Shown piece after piece: positions 38,071 to 47,602 of a DNA stretch of 64,000 nt. The first letter of the stretch is position 1. Each line of letters begins with the position of its first letter. A program made the translations under genes and the position numbers. A model generated the notes under the pieces. The model searched no databases. It was not told the origin of the DNA and saw only the letters and a list, made by a program, of their open reading frames with translations. This DNA comes from Bacillus siamensis KCTC 13613 (GTDB taxonomy: Bacteria > Bacillota > Bacilli > Bacillales > Bacillaceae), in the NCBI RefSeq assembly GCF_000262045.1, contig NZ_AJVF01000040.1:124001-188000 (forward strand). Reading direction: 5' to 3'.

Positions 38071-39015
38071 TTATTGATGGAAAGTCGGTTTGTAGAAAGA
38101 ACGGTTTTCAAGCGCAAATACACGCTCAGTGTATTCGCCCGGCTTCACCCGTTCCAGCGCTCTGTCCATCATGATCATTTTTGCATCCAGATTGTCAATG
38201 TAGTGCAGAATTTCCGCTTCTTTCACCATCGGCGGTTTCGGGCTTCCCCATTCCGCTTTTCCGTGATGGCTCAAAATCAAATGCTTCAGAATCAGCACTT
38301 CTTCAGCGTCAATCTGAAGCTCTTCGGCTGCTTTTGAAAGCTCTGTCACCATGATTGAAATGTGTCCCAGCAGATTCCCTTCCACGGTGTATGTTGTGGA
38401 AACAGGGCCTGAAAGCTCTTTTACTTTGCCGAGGTCATGAAGGATGACTCCCGCATACAGTAAATCCCGGTCAAGAGACGGATACAGATCGGCAATCGCT
38501 TTTGCCAGGTTCAGCATCGACACAACATGATACGCAAGCCCTGAGACGAACTCATGGTGGTTTTTAGCAGCCGCCGGGTAATCCATAAAATCAGCGGCAT
38601 ATTTTTTGACCAGATGTCTCGTGATCCGCTGGATGTTTGGATTTTTCATTTCAAAAATGTATTGAGTGACGGTCTCCATCATTTCATCTTTCGGAATCGG
38701 CGCCGTTTCCAGAAAATCATCAATGCTGACATTTTCATTTTCGCCGGCCGGCCGGATGTTTCTGAGCTTAAGCTGGTTTCGTCCGCGATAGTGATGTACA
38801 TCTCCGATTACCTTCACGATCGTCTGCGCCGCGTATGTTGTTTCATCAGTCGGCTTGGCATCCCACAGCTTCGCTTCGATATCCCCCGATTGGTCCTGCA
38901 GCATTAACGTCAGAAATGGTTTTCCGTTGCTTGCGATTCCTTTAGTCGAAGATTTAATCAGAAAGTATTGATCGACCTGCTCGCCGACCTCGTGCAGCAT
39001 AATACCTTTTGCCAT
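38071..39015 (-). CDS. yhaM: 3'-5' exoribonuclease YhaM
   Basis: A 314-residue nuclease: an N-terminal OB fold (about 15-100) and an HD domain with [12 protein letters not shown] and VILHDLGK metal ligands. It degrades RNA and DNA from the 3' end in Gram-positive bacteria. ATG 39015 gives the same MAKGIML start as B. subtilis YhaM. It is co-oriented with yhaN and yhaO and is likely the last gene of yhaO-yhaN-yhaM. Confidence 0.95.
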   Translation of the reverse strand: MAKGIMLHEVGEQVDQYFLIKSSTKGIASNGKPFLTLMLQDQSGDIEAKLWDAKPTDETTYAAQTIVKVIGDVHHYRGRNQLKLRNIRPAGENENVSIDDFLETAPIPKDEMMETVTQYIFEMKNPNIQRITRHLVKKYAADFMDYPAAAKNHHEFVSGLAYHVVSMLNLAKAIADLYPSLDRDLLYAGVILHDLGKVKELSGPVSTTYTVEGNLLGHISIMVTELSKAAEELQIDAEEVLILKHLILSHHGKAEWGSPKPPMVKEAEILHYIDNLDAKMIMMDRALERVKPGEYTERVFALENRSFYKPTFHQ

Positions 39016-39088
39016 TCTATTAAAAGCTCCCTCCATATCTTACATAATACCAGTATAGCACATACCTCTTTTTTGAAAATAAACTCTT

Positions 39089-41968
39089 TTATGACAGGAG
39101 CCGCATGACTTGTCCGTTGTGAAATGACCGGCTCACATGCTCATGGCAGGTGAAATAAAGTATCTGCCTTCCGCCTTCTGTAAGCTGATTCAGCACATCA
39201 AACAGCCGCTCCAGCCGCTGCCTGTCAAAATGAACAAAACTGTCATCGAGTAAAAACGGCAGTGATACCGCAGATTCCCGTTCTGACGCAAGGGCAAAAC
39301 GGATCGCCGCGTAAAGCTGCTCGCATGCCGCCTGTGACAGCTCGCTTGCAGAAAAAACCGTACCGTCTTTTTGCATGACCATAATGGAATCATCGGCCTC
39401 TGAGAAATACAATTTGTGATAGCGTCCGTCCGTAAGCGGTCCGTACAATGCGCCGGCGGTTTCTAACAGACGGGGAAGCGTCACCTTTTTATGCCGCTCC
39501 ATTTTTTCTCTGATCACATGTCTGACCGTCTGCAATGCGGCCCACTCTTTAGCTGTTTTTTTAACGCGTTCCTTCTGCATTTCTGTCTGCTGTTTTAAAT
39601 CGGACACAAGCCCCGAGGACTCCAGCTGCTCTTGCTTCACCGTTAATAAAGCAATCTGCTCACGGAGATGCGCGCTTTTTTCCTCGAGTGTTTCTTTCTC
39701 TTTTTCCTGCTGAGCGAGTGTATGTTCAAGTTCGGGCACTGTACGGCTCATGTACGGCGCCAGCTGTTTTTGGCCTATGCCGGACAAGTGCGTATCGATT
39801 TCGCGCAGCTGCCTCTCTGTTTCCCGGCGGCTTTCATTCAGCCTGGCGAGCTCACAGAAGTGTCCGCGGTTTTTTGCGTCTGCCGCCATAAAAAGCTGTT
39901 TCACCTGCTGTTCGTAGTAATGAACTTCTTCGTTTAATTCGCGCATTTGCTCTTGGGCATGCAGCAGATCCGTTTCGAGAGCCTGCTTTCGTTTTGCGTC
40001 CTCACGGGCCCGTTCCGCCTGCGCCAGCAAAGCACGCAATCTTTCTTTTACGGACAGCTCCAAGCCGTCTGAAGGACTCAGCTTTTTGACCCGTTCCTCA
40101 AATGATCTTTGCAGCTTTTGGAGCCGGCCCGCTTCAATGGTCAGTTCATGCTTGTTCAGAATTTCTTTTTTGACATCTTTCATCACATGATATGCGTCAA
40201 GAAGATGGGACGGGCTGCCCGAAAACCCCAGTTCCTTCATAAAATGTTCCGCCTGTTTTTCAGACGGCGCCATTTCGGCCTCCCATTCTTCATATTGGCG
40301 GATGACTCTTTCATATGCCGCTTCTTTCTGTTCAAGCACGGCTTGGTCCGCAATCAGCTGCTGGCGGTGCCGGCCGTCACGCCAAAGCTCTTCCTGCAGA
40401 ATGTCAGCCTCTTCTTTTGAGATCGGCGGCTTTTTGTGAATGGCCCCTCTTCTTTCTGACGGCAGCGGCTTCTGTATGCCAGACAGCATATACAGCATCA
40501 AAGCGCCGGTAAAAAGGGCGGCGGGCAGCCATTCCTTTAACACAGCGAAAATCGCAATGAACACAATGCCCGCACCGAGAAAGAGCTTTTTTTGTTTGGC
40601 GCGCTGTTTTTCCAGCTGCTGAACATGCGCCTGCCATTCGTTTCCATCAGTATCAGCCATTTGCTTATATGATTGTAAAGCGGCTTCTTTTTCTTGCCTG
40701 ACGGCGGGAGCCAAGATGTTTTCCGCCGTTACGGCATGCTTTCGTTCGGCGTCTTCCAGTTCCAGACGCGCTTGTTCGAAAATCGCATCAAGCTGTTTTT
40801 TTCTTTCTCTTGCCTGTCCGGCGCTCTGCACGGCTTCTTGCAGCCGCCATTCATATTCATAATCGGTGTTCAGCGAAAGAATGCCGTCTTCCTCATGTCT
40901 GCCGCCGAGCTGCTGTAACCCTGAAGAAACACGGGCCGATATCTGCCTGATTTGTGATTGGATGGCGGCAAGCTGTTCGCCGCGTGATTCGTACATATGC
41001 TGCTCGCCGGAAAGCTCCTGCAGCTGCCGTTCTTTTTGCAGCAGGTCCTCATTTGGCGCGAGCAGCTCAGCCTGCCGCCTGATTTCAGCCGTTTTTGCCC
41101 GAAGCCCTTCAAGCCGGGCCGCTTTCGGATGGAGATGCGATTCGTATTTTTCAAGCTGATGCATTCCGTCCTTCGGGAATTGCTCCAATGCTTCCGGATA
41201 AGAAGAAAGTTCGCTTTCCAACGCTGTTTTTTTGTCTGCGAGCGGCTTTGCTTCTATCGCCGCTTTTATTGTTTTGATTTCTTCAGTTACATCTTTCAAT
41301 TGTGCTTCGGCATCCTGCAGACGGCCGCCGGCGCTTTTTTTCTCTTTCAGAAGGCTGTGATAGCCCGCTTCCGCAGCTTCCGCCTGTTTCAGCTGGGCGC
41401 TGAGCCGCTTTAACGTATCCAATTCCTGATTTAAACGGGGGTTCCGTCCGTTCGGCTTATACATTCTGTCGAGCTCTTTCGCCAGTCTGCCGTCAAGCTT
41501 TGCCGCCGCTTCAGATCCGAATAAGCTGGAAAACAGGAGAAACTCGCCGATTTTGTCCCGGTTAAAGGCTTGAATCTCCTGCAGTCCGAATACATCAAAC
41601 GAATAGATTGCTTCGTACAGCGCCCGATCCGTATCGGAAAGCAGCTGTTTGAGCCATTCTCCGTCCTTGATTTCACCTGAAGGCAAATACACTCTGACTT
41701 TTTCGGCAGCGCCTTTTGTGCGTTCAATTTTAACAGCGCCGTAATCGTCATGCTTCAGTTCCACAACGCCGCCGTACACCCCGCCGTTTTTCGGTTCGTA
41801 TTTTTTTGATTTCGGAAAACCGAACAGTACGCTTTTGATAAAGGACATCAATGTCGTTTTGCCCGCTTCGTTTAAGCCGTAAATCACTTGGACGGGCGAA
41901 TCTGACAGCTGGAAGCTTCGGTTGGAAAATTTCCCGTACTGGTAAATCAGCATCGTCGTTATTTTCAT
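39089..41968 (-). CDS. yhaN: SbcC/Rad50-like ATPase YhaN
   Basis: A 959-residue AAA ATPase of the SbcC/Rad50 kind, partner of the nuclease YhaO in DNA double-strand break processing. Walker A is GLNEAGKTT (31-39); long coiled coils occupy about 170-450 and 540-810, interrupted by a short hydrophobic stretch (IVFIAIFAVLKEWLPAALF) unusual for a soluble SMC-like protein. A C-terminal ABC half contains FLLDDSFVHFD (Walker B) . The start overlaps the yhaO stop by four bases (ATGA). Confidence 0.9.
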   Translation of the reverse strand: MKITTMLIYQYGKFSNRSFQLSDSPVQVIYGLNEAGKTTLMSFIKSVLFGFPKSKKYEPKNGGVYGGVVELKHDDYGAVKIERTKGAAEKVRVYLPSGEIKDGEWLKQLLSDTDRALYEAIYSFDVFGLQEIQAFNRDKIGEFLLFSSLFGSEAAAKLDGRLAKELDRMYKPNGRNPRLNQELDTLKRLSAQLKQAEAAEAGYHSLLKEKKSAGGRLQDAEAQLKDVTEEIKTIKAAIEAKPLADKKTALESELSSYPEALEQFPKDGMHQLEKYESHLHPKAARLEGLRAKTAEIRRQAELLAPNEDLLQKERQLQELSGEQHMYESRGEQLAAIQSQIRQISARVSSGLQQLGGRHEEDGILSLNTDYEYEWRLQEAVQSAGQARERKKQLDAIFEQARLELEDAERKHAVTAENILAPAVRQEKEAALQSYKQMADTDGNEWQAHVQQLEKQRAKQKKLFLGAGIVFIAIFAVLKEWLPAALFTGALMLYMLSGIQKPLPSERRGAIHKKPPISKEEADILQEELWRDGRHRQQLIADQAVLEQKEAAYERVIRQYEEWEAEMAPSEKQAEHFMKELGFSGSPSHLLDAYHVMKDVKKEILNKHELTIEAGRLQKLQRSFEERVKKLSPSDGLELSVKERLRALLAQAERAREDAKRKQALETDLLHAQEQMRELNEEVHYYEQQVKQLFMAADAKNRGHFCELARLNESRRETERQLREIDTHLSGIGQKQLAPYMSRTVPELEHTLAQQEKEKETLEEKSAHLREQIALLTVKQEQLESSGLVSDLKQQTEMQKERVKKTAKEWAALQTVRHVIREKMERHKKVTLPRLLETAGALYGPLTDGRYHKLYFSEADDSIMVMQKDGTVFSASELSQAACEQLYAAIRFALASERESAVSLPFLLDDSFVHFDRQRLERLFDVLNQLTEGGRQILYFTCHEHVSRSFHNGQVMRLLS

Positions 41969-43188
41969 CGCTGAAGCTCCTTCAGCTGGCGCTTTAAAAC
42001 GGCTTGAGCCTGCCGTTTAATGTCCAGTATCTCTTCATCCGTAAATAAAGTCATCTGCCGCCGGTATACGGGATGACGCTCGAGCGCTTCAAATACACCG
42101 CTCATGTCCGCGCATTGATCTATGTCCTGAAGAAGCCCTTTAAAAAACGGATCCGGCGGCACTGTGTCTGTTTCATCCGTCCGATCCTCAATCGCAAGCG
42201 GCCAGATGAAACATTCCTCTTCAGCCTCTTCCTCCTGTAAAGCGGAAAGAAGCTCCTCCGCAATGCCTGCGGGCGCCTCCGTCCAAAAGCGGGGCGCCTC
42301 GCCGCGTAGCACCAGTCTGACACATGCCGGGCGGCCCGCGGCACGCAAGCCGGTGAACATATCCGATGCCGTTTTCATCAGTGAGGTCATATGCTCGGCT
42401 TCGGAAATGTCAAGATCAATTTCCTCCCATAAGACATCGTGCGCTTCTTTGAATTCCCAAGACATCTCACCGTCTGCCGCCCGGACGAGATAATATCCCT
42501 TAGGCCCGGTTTCTTTTAAATGGCGGGCCTGAATATTTCCGGGATAAATGGCGGCGGGATGCTTGGCGGACAGAACCTGCCGCTTATGAATGTGTCCAAG
42601 CGCCCAATAATCCATGCCGCTTTTTTCAAGGTCTTCTTTCGTAAACGGACAGTACGGGTCATGCCCATCCGCTCCTGATAACATGCCGTGGAGCATGCCG
42701 ATATGATAAGGCGCGCCGGTCATTTTCCGGTAACGGGATGCCTGATTGGCCGTTACGCTTCTTTCCTGATAGCTGCATCCGTATATGCTTGCCGCGAGCT
42801 CTCCATTTTTAAAGAAGGATTTTTCCTCCGGTGTATCCGAAGTGAATATATGTACATTTTCGGGCCATTCAATCGGTGTCCACTCACCGCCCAAATGATC
42901 ATGGTTGCCGAATATGACGAACACCTGGATATCCGCTTCCTGTAATCTGGTAAACTGCTTTCTCAAAAACAGCTGGGCTTTTAAACTTCTGTTCGCTTCA
43001 TCAAACAGATCTCCCGAAAGCAGCATGAAATCTGCCTGCTCCCGGAGCGCCCCGTCGGTAAGACGGCGGACGCTGTGAAATGTGCTTTCTTTAATACGCG
43101 CATATACCGGTTCAGGCAGATGCGAAATGCCGTAAAACGGGCTGTCCAGATGCAGGTCAGCGGCATGAATAAACGTCAGATCAGCCAT
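41965..43188 (-). CDS. yhaO: Mre11/SbcD-like DNA nuclease YhaO
   Basis: A 407-residue metallophosphoesterase of the Mre11/SbcD type. Metal motifs appear in order: HAADLHLDSPF, LLSGDLFDE, IFGNHDH, LHGML and GHIHKRQ. The start follows AAAGGGGAGGG. With YhaN it would form an ATP-dependent nuclease for broken DNA. First gene of the yhaONM group. Confidence 0.92.
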   Translation of the reverse strand: MADLTFIHAADLHLDSPFYGISHLPEPVYARIKESTFHSVRRLTDGALREQADFMLLSGDLFDEANRSLKAQLFLRKQFTRLQEADIQVFVIFGNHDHLGGEWTPIEWPENVHIFTSDTPEEKSFFKNGELAASIYGCSYQERSVTANQASRYRKMTGAPYHIGMLHGMLSGADGHDPYCPFTKEDLEKSGMDYWALGHIHKRQVLSAKHPAAIYPGNIQARHLKETGPKGYYLVRAADGEMSWEFKEAHDVLWEEIDLDISEAEHMTSLMKTASDMFTGLRAAGRPACVRLVLRGEAPRFWTEAPAGIAEELLSALQEEEAEEECFIWPLAIEDRTDETDTVPPDPFFKGLLQDIDQCADMSGVFEALERHPVYRRQMTLFTDEEILDIKRQAQAVLKRQLKELQR

Positions 43189-43264
43189 CTCGCCCTCCCC
43201 TTTCTGTAGGTTGAATTACCCTTATTCTAGCATCGTTTTCATACGAATGCACGTTCTGCACGAT

Positions 43265-43296
43265 AAAAAAACAGCCCGGCTGTCCCGGGGCTGTTT
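43265..43296 (-). terminator. yhaQP terminator
   Basis: AAACAGCCcc...GGGCTGTTTTTTT on the minus strand, directly after the yhaP stop. Confidence 0.85.
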
Positions 43297-43299
43297 CAC

Positions 43300-44559
43300 T
43301 TATTTTTTGGAGATGCGCAGCGCTTGTTTGATCGCTTTGAATCCGCCGGCGTTTCCGTAAATCAAAACGCCGCCTTTGTAAATTTTCGCGCCGACCGCTG
43401 CAAAGATCACGATAGCGACCAGTGTCAGGGCGATTCCGGCCGCCGCCTGCCAAAACGGGATATCGAGCATTCCTACGCGTAAAAACATAATCATCGGCGT
43501 GAAAAACGGAATGTAAGATGTAACGGTAATAAAACCCGCATCAGGATTGCCAAGTCCGAACATGGCGATCATAAAACCTGCCACGATTAAAAAAACCATC
43601 GGCTGAATCGTCTGCTGCACGTCCTCTATCCGGCTGACAACACTGCCGAGAAACGCGGCAAGCGTCGCGTAAAGAAAATAGCCGAGCAGATAGAAAATGA
43701 CGGCATAGACAATCGTCGAGACGGGAACATCCGAAAAATTGAGAAATGCACTGATCGGCGACGACTCATCATTTTGAGGGTTCAGCTTCAGTGAAAGAAA
43801 ACCCGCCGCAAGCAGCACCGCAAACTGTGTGATCCCGACAAGCGCGATACCGAACAGTTTGGCAAACATCTGCTGAATCGGCGGCATGCTTGAAATTAAA
43901 ATTTCCATGACCCGTGACGATTTTTCCGTCGCCACTTCCATCGCAATCATACTTGCGTACATGATAACCGAGAAGTAGATGACAAACAGCATGATGTATA
44001 CAAGCCCCATCACCTGACCGAGCTCTTCCTCAGATTTCGCCCCTTTTTCCAACGCGTCTTTGCTGACTTCAGGCGGAGTGTAGAGACTGCTGACTTTTTC
44101 TGCCGAAATGCCGAGCTTGGCGGTTTCAACAGCGGTTTTTGTCTGGGTTAAAGCCTGCTTGAGAAGTTTATACGCTGATTCATCAGAAATGGTCAGCGCC
44201 TTGTAGGCTCCTGTTATCGTTCCTTTTTGATCTTGTCTGATGATAAAAAGCCCGTCCCATTCACCGTCTTTGACACGCTTTACGGCTTCTTTTTCGGACT
44301 CCTTCGTCTCCATCGCCTGCAGATCATTGTCTGTATCAGCCGCTTTAAGCTGTTTTGCAAACGCCGGGTAAAGCCCGCCCGTTTCATCAATCACCGCAAT
44401 CTGCTGCTTGCCGTCATCCGATTGAAACACGGAAATGATCGATTGCAGGTTGGTCACCGCTAATACTAATAAAACGGTAATGGCGGTCGAAATAATGAAT
44501 GACTTTGTCGAGATTTTGTTTTTATATGTATGAAACAGCATAATCCAGAATTTATTCAT
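43300..44559 (-). CDS. yhaP: ABC transporter permease, NatB-like
   Basis: A 419-residue ABC-2 permease with one N-terminal helix (about 21-41), a large extracellular domain (45-170) and five or six C-terminal helices. The pattern resembles NatB, part of a sodium exporter, but the substrate is unknown. The start overlaps yhaQ by 8 bases, so the pair is translationally coupled. Confidence 0.88.
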   Translation of the reverse strand: MNKFWIMLFHTYKNKISTKSFIISTAITVLLVLAVTNLQSIISVFQSDDGKQQIAVIDETGGLYPAFAKQLKAADTDNDLQAMETKESEKEAVKRVKDGEWDGLFIIRQDQKGTITGAYKALTISDESAYKLLKQALTQTKTAVETAKLGISAEKVSSLYTPPEVSKDALEKGAKSEEELGQVMGLVYIMLFVIYFSVIMYASMIAMEVATEKSSRVMEILISSMPPIQQMFAKLFGIALVGITQFAVLLAAGFLSLKLNPQNDESSPISAFLNFSDVPVSTIVYAVIFYLLGYFLYATLAAFLGSVVSRIEDVQQTIQPMVFLIVAGFMIAMFGLGNPDAGFITVTSYIPFFTPMIMFLRVGMLDIPFWQAAAGIALTLVAIVIFAAVGAKIYKGGVLIYGNAGGFKAIKQALRISKK

Positions 44560-45448
44560 AAACGGCCCCCACCTTTTCTATAAAAATATCATGCAGTGAC
44601 GGCTCTTCCAATTCAAACTTCCGTATAAAACCTTTCCCTTGCAGCGCCCGGAAAATATCCTGGGAAACCGGTTCATTCGCGACCTGCAATCTGATCCCGT
44701 CATTTGTTTCCTTCCATTTCACGACACCTTCATGCGTTTTTAAAAAGCTGAGATCATCATCTGAATGAACGGTGACATTTTTTTTGCCGAAAGACCGCTT
44801 AATGTCTTTCAGATTGCCTTGAACGACGGGTTTTCCCTTCTGGAGAATGCACAAATTCTCGCAAAGCTCTTCTACATGCTCCATTCGGTGGCTTGAAAAA
44901 ACGATGGAAACGCCGCTGTTTTTCAAAGAAATAACCGCTTCTTTCAGCAGCTCGACATTCACCGGATCAAGACCGCTGAAAGGCTCATCGAGAATCAGCA
45001 GTTCAGGCTTATGCAGGACGGCGGAAATGAACTGGATTTTTTGCTGGTTTCCTTTTGACAGCTCTTCGACTTTCTTATTCTTGTAATCTGTAATGCCGAA
45101 CCGCTCGAGCCATGTCATGAGCTCTTTTTCCGCCTCTTTTTTGCTCATTCCTTTTAATCTCGCAAGATAGACAAGCTGGTCACTGACCTTCACTTTCGGA
45201 TACAGCCCCCGCTCTTCCGGGAGATAGCCGATTTTTTCGCTGATAGAATAATTGACCGGCTTCCCTTTCCAGCTGATCTGCCCGTCAGTCAGGCTTAAAA
45301 GCCCCAAAATCATCCGAAAGGTCGTCGTTTTTCCCGCGCCGTTTGCGCCGAGGAGCCCGAACATTTCCCTTTCAGGTATTTGCAGGTTCAAATTGTCAAC
45401 AGCGGTAAAGCTGCCGAATGTTTTCGTTACGTTTTCAATTGTAAGCAC
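44552..45448 (-). CDS. yhaQ: ABC transporter ATP-binding protein, NatA-like
   Basis: A 298-residue ABC ATPase with Walker A GANGAGKTT (34-42), signature LSKGNQQKI, Walker B LLILDEPFSGLD and switch His in FSSHRMEHVE. The C-terminal extension of about 80 residues is common in NatA-like ATPases. GTG at 45448 is the start, with AAAGGAG upstream. It forms a transporter with YhaP; the cargo is unknown. Confidence 0.9.
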   Translation of the reverse strand: MLTIENVTKTFGSFTAVDNLNLQIPEREMFGLLGANGAGKTTTFRMILGLLSLTDGQISWKGKPVNYSISEKIGYLPEERGLYPKVKVSDQLVYLARLKGMSKKEAEKELMTWLERFGITDYKNKKVEELSKGNQQKIQFISAVLHKPELLILDEPFSGLDPVNVELLKEAVISLKNSGVSIVFSSHRMEHVEELCENLCILQKGKPVVQGNLKDIKRSFGKKNVTVHSDDDLSFLKTHEGVVKWKETNDGIRLQVANEPVSQDIFRALQGKGFIRKFELEEPSLHDIFIEKVGAVYE

Positions 45449-45553
45449 GAATCCAACTCCTTTCCCGATCCATTATATACTAATAATGGGTAAAAATTAA
45501 TGGAGGATTTTAAATTCTTTATGAGAATATCATTCTATAAAGGAGGTGACGTG

Positions 45554-45739
45554 ATGGGACAATATGTATTGACCGCATTCCATGCGTCGGGAGAAAAACT
45601 GCTGGATGAACGGATCGAAGCAGGTAACGTGGCGGAAGCAAAGGCTGCCGGAGAGGCTTTGTTAAAGGAAAAAAAGCTTGAGAACACTGCTCATCGCTTA
45701 GTAAATGAAGCCGGAAAGCTGATTTTATTCCACAGATAA
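45554..45739 (+). CDS. yhzD: YhzD-family small protein
   Basis: A 61-residue protein (begins MGQYVLTAFHASGEKLLDE) with alternating strand-helix-strand character and no membrane segment. The family is conserved in Bacillus, with no known role. AGGAGGTG lies 5-7 bases before ATG 45554. Alone between yhaQ and yhaR on the plus strand. Confidence 0.8.
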   Translation: MGQYVLTAFHASGEKLLDERIEAGNVAEAKAAGEALLKEKKLENTAHRLVNEAGKLILFHR

Positions 45740-45765
45740 CAGAAGCTTTCCGGCTTCTGTATTTT
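45738..45765. terminator. yhzD/yhaR terminator candidate
   Basis: AGAAGC/GCTTCT hairpin with a weak T stretch (TGTATTTTA). Confidence 0.5.
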
Positions 45766-46531
45766 ACCGGTTAAATTGCGGCGTCCGTTTTTCTAAAAAG
45801 GCGCGGATGCCCTCTTTATGATCATCCGTTTTTCTCATATTTTCCTGGGCCTTTCGTTCAAGAGACAAAACGTCTTTTAAACGGCTGATATGGAGGCTTT
45901 GATAAATAGCCTTCGTTTCAATCATTGCTGCCAGCGGCGCATGTAACAACCGGTCGATATACGGTTTTGCCCCTGCCGCAGGGTCGCCGCTGAACAGCCC
46001 GTCGGCAAGCTTGAGCTCCACCGCTTTTTCAGCCGGCAATTTTTCGCCGCTCCAAATCAGTTTTTTCGCTTCAATCTCACCGACGCGTTTCATTAATAAA
46101 TAATGGCCTCCTCCGTCGGGAACCAGTCCGATGCCGATGAAATTCATCGCGAGGCGGGCATTTTCTTCGGCGAGAACCACGTCGGCACATAGCGCGAAAC
46201 TCAGTCCGAGCCCCGCCGCGGCTCCGTGGATGGCGGCTATCACAATTTTTTTCATATCATAGAGCGTCAGTGTAATGGATTCGATCATTTTCATGAGCCG
46301 TTCATATTCTCCTGAATCATGATCCGATGTCATCATCTGAATATCACCGCCCGCGGAAAATCCCCTGCCTTCCCCCCGCAAAAGGACGATAAGCGCCTCA
46401 CTGTCAGCTGCCATGACGCATGCATTCTCCAATTCCCGGAGCATTTGTTCATTGAGCGCGTTGTAACTGTCAGGCCGGTTCAGCACAATCTCTGCAATCT
46501 TTCCCTTTTCTTCATATCGAATATACTGCAT
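45764..46531 (-). CDS. yhaR: Enoyl-CoA hydratase/isomerase family protein
   Basis: A 255-residue crotonase-fold protein. The oxyanion-hole segments GEGRGFSAGGDIQM and AAIHGAAAGLGLSFAL are well preserved. The catalytic Glu of true hydratases lies near GLVPDGGGHYL, where this protein has Asp, as in some isomerases. It probably acts in degradation of aryl or branched acyl-CoAs, similar to PaaG-type enzymes. The start follows GGAGGG. Single gene. Confidence 0.88.
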   Translation of the reverse strand: MQYIRYEEKGKIAEIVLNRPDSYNALNEQMLRELENACVMAADSEALIVLLRGEGRGFSAGGDIQMMTSDHDSGEYERLMKMIESITLTLYDMKKIVIAAIHGAAAGLGLSFALCADVVLAEENARLAMNFIGIGLVPDGGGHYLLMKRVGEIEAKKLIWSGEKLPAEKAVELKLADGLFSGDPAAGAKPYIDRLLHAPLAAMIETKAIYQSLHISRLKDVLSLERKAQENMRKTDDHKEGIRAFLEKRTPQFNR

Positions 46532-46645
46532 GTTTACACCCTCCTTGTATCCGCTTACATATTTTGTTCAAATGATATATTCTTTCCGCCGAAGCGAAAC
46601 CCCTTTATTTTTCAAGGTCAACAGATACCGAAAAATGCATATCAT

Positions 46646-46674
46646 TTGAAACTCAACATACATTTTTATATAGT
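46646..46674 (+). promoter_or_regulatory. khtSTU promoter
   Basis: TTGAAA (46646-46651), 17 bases, TATAGT (46669-46674): a good SigA promoter 42 bases upstream of khtS. Confidence 0.7.
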
Positions 46675-46716
46675 GAAATTGACATACAAAACAAAAAGGG
46701 GGGAGTAACGCCGATC

Positions 46717-47070
46717 ATGAAATATGTGATACTGAGTTTTTTATTGAGCTTTTTTATGGTGCTGTTCCCCCCTTCGGATGTCGCCCTTCCTTCCCAATTG
46801 GTGACAGAAACAGACAGCCACGTTCAAATTTCGGTTTACCCGCAGGAAACGGACTCGGCAAAGACGCCGGCCCCTGCCAAAACCGCTCCGCACGGCCTGT
46901 CAAAAGGGTACGATGCGTTATCCCGAATGGTCACCCTGTTATCTGTCAAACCTCTTGATCAATTCATTGATTCCACACTGGAAAGGACATGCGCCATTCC
47001 GATACAATACCAGTCAAATTACCTCCGGCATCAGAGCCTTTCTCATTGCCAATCTGTATTTACGGTGTAA
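46717..47070 (+). CDS. khtS: K+/H+ antiporter accessory protein KhtS
   Basis: A 117-residue protein with an N-terminal hydrophobic signal or anchor (about 3-22, VILSFLLSFFMVLFPPSDV) and a polar remainder. In B. subtilis KhtS (YhaS) is encoded with the KhtTU antiporter and modifies its activity. The start follows GGGGGGAG. First gene of the operon, 27 bases before khtT. Confidence 0.82.
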   Translation: MKYVILSFLLSFFMVLFPPSDVALPSQLVTETDSHVQISVYPQETDSAKTPAPAKTAPHGLSKGYDALSRMVTLLSVKPLDQFIDSTLERTCAIPIQYQSNYLRHQSLSHCQSVFTV

Positions 47071-47097
47071 AAACAGTCTATTCCGGAGGGATTTTTT

Positions 47098-47595
47098 ATG
47101 AATATTAAGGAAAACGATCTGCCCGGCATCGGGAAAAAATTCGAAATCGAAACGAGAAACCATGAAAAAATGACGATCATCATTCATGACGACGGCAGGC
47201 GGGAAATTTACAGATTTGATGACCGCGACCCTGATGAGCTTCTGGCAAGCATTTCTCTTGATGATGCGGAAGCAAGACAGATCGCCGCGATTATCGGCGG
47301 GATGGTGTACAAACCGCAGGCGCTTGAATCGATTGAAATGGCGTTCAGCGATCTGATTATCGAATGGTTTAAAGTTGAAAAAGGGGCTAAAGCGGCAGGC
47401 CGGACGCTCGGCGAACTGGATGTGCGCCAAAACTACGACGTGACGGTCATCGCCATCATTAAGCATAACCAGAAAAAGTTTTTAAACCCGGGCGCTGATT
47501 CGCTCCTTGAAGCAAACGATACACTCGTCCTTTCAGGCGAAAGAAAGCATTTGAAGAAACTGATCCAAGACTTTCTCTCCAGAGACGGAGTGTGA
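47098..47595 (+). CDS. khtT: K+/H+ antiporter regulatory subunit KhtT
   Basis: A 165-residue soluble regulator. The N-terminal half is a small alpha/beta domain and the C-terminal part (about 80-160) is a RCK_C/TrkA-C domain that binds c-di-AMP in B. subtilis and gates KhtU. The segment VRQNYDVTVIAIIKHNQKKFLNPGAD is typical of the C-terminal RCK fold (here about 104-129). The start follows GGAGGG. Confidence 0.92.
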   Translation: MNIKENDLPGIGKKFEIETRNHEKMTIIIHDDGRREIYRFDDRDPDELLASISLDDAEARQIAAIIGGMVYKPQALESIEMAFSDLIIEWFKVEKGAKAAGRTLGELDVRQNYDVTVIAIIKHNQKKFLNPGADSLLEANDTLVLSGERKHLKKLIQDFLSRDGV

Positions 47596-47602
47596 TCTGT
47601 TT

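Noticed and set aside
39668-39937. 89-codon frame rich in Phe and Cys opposite yhaN
   Set aside because: The Phe/Leu-rich composition is what Glu/Lys-rich coiled coil gives when read antisense.
40109-41413. Several plus-strand frames of 94-138 codons inside yhaN
   Set aside because: All are shadows of the long coiled-coil gene on the other strand; none has a start with a ribosome binding site.
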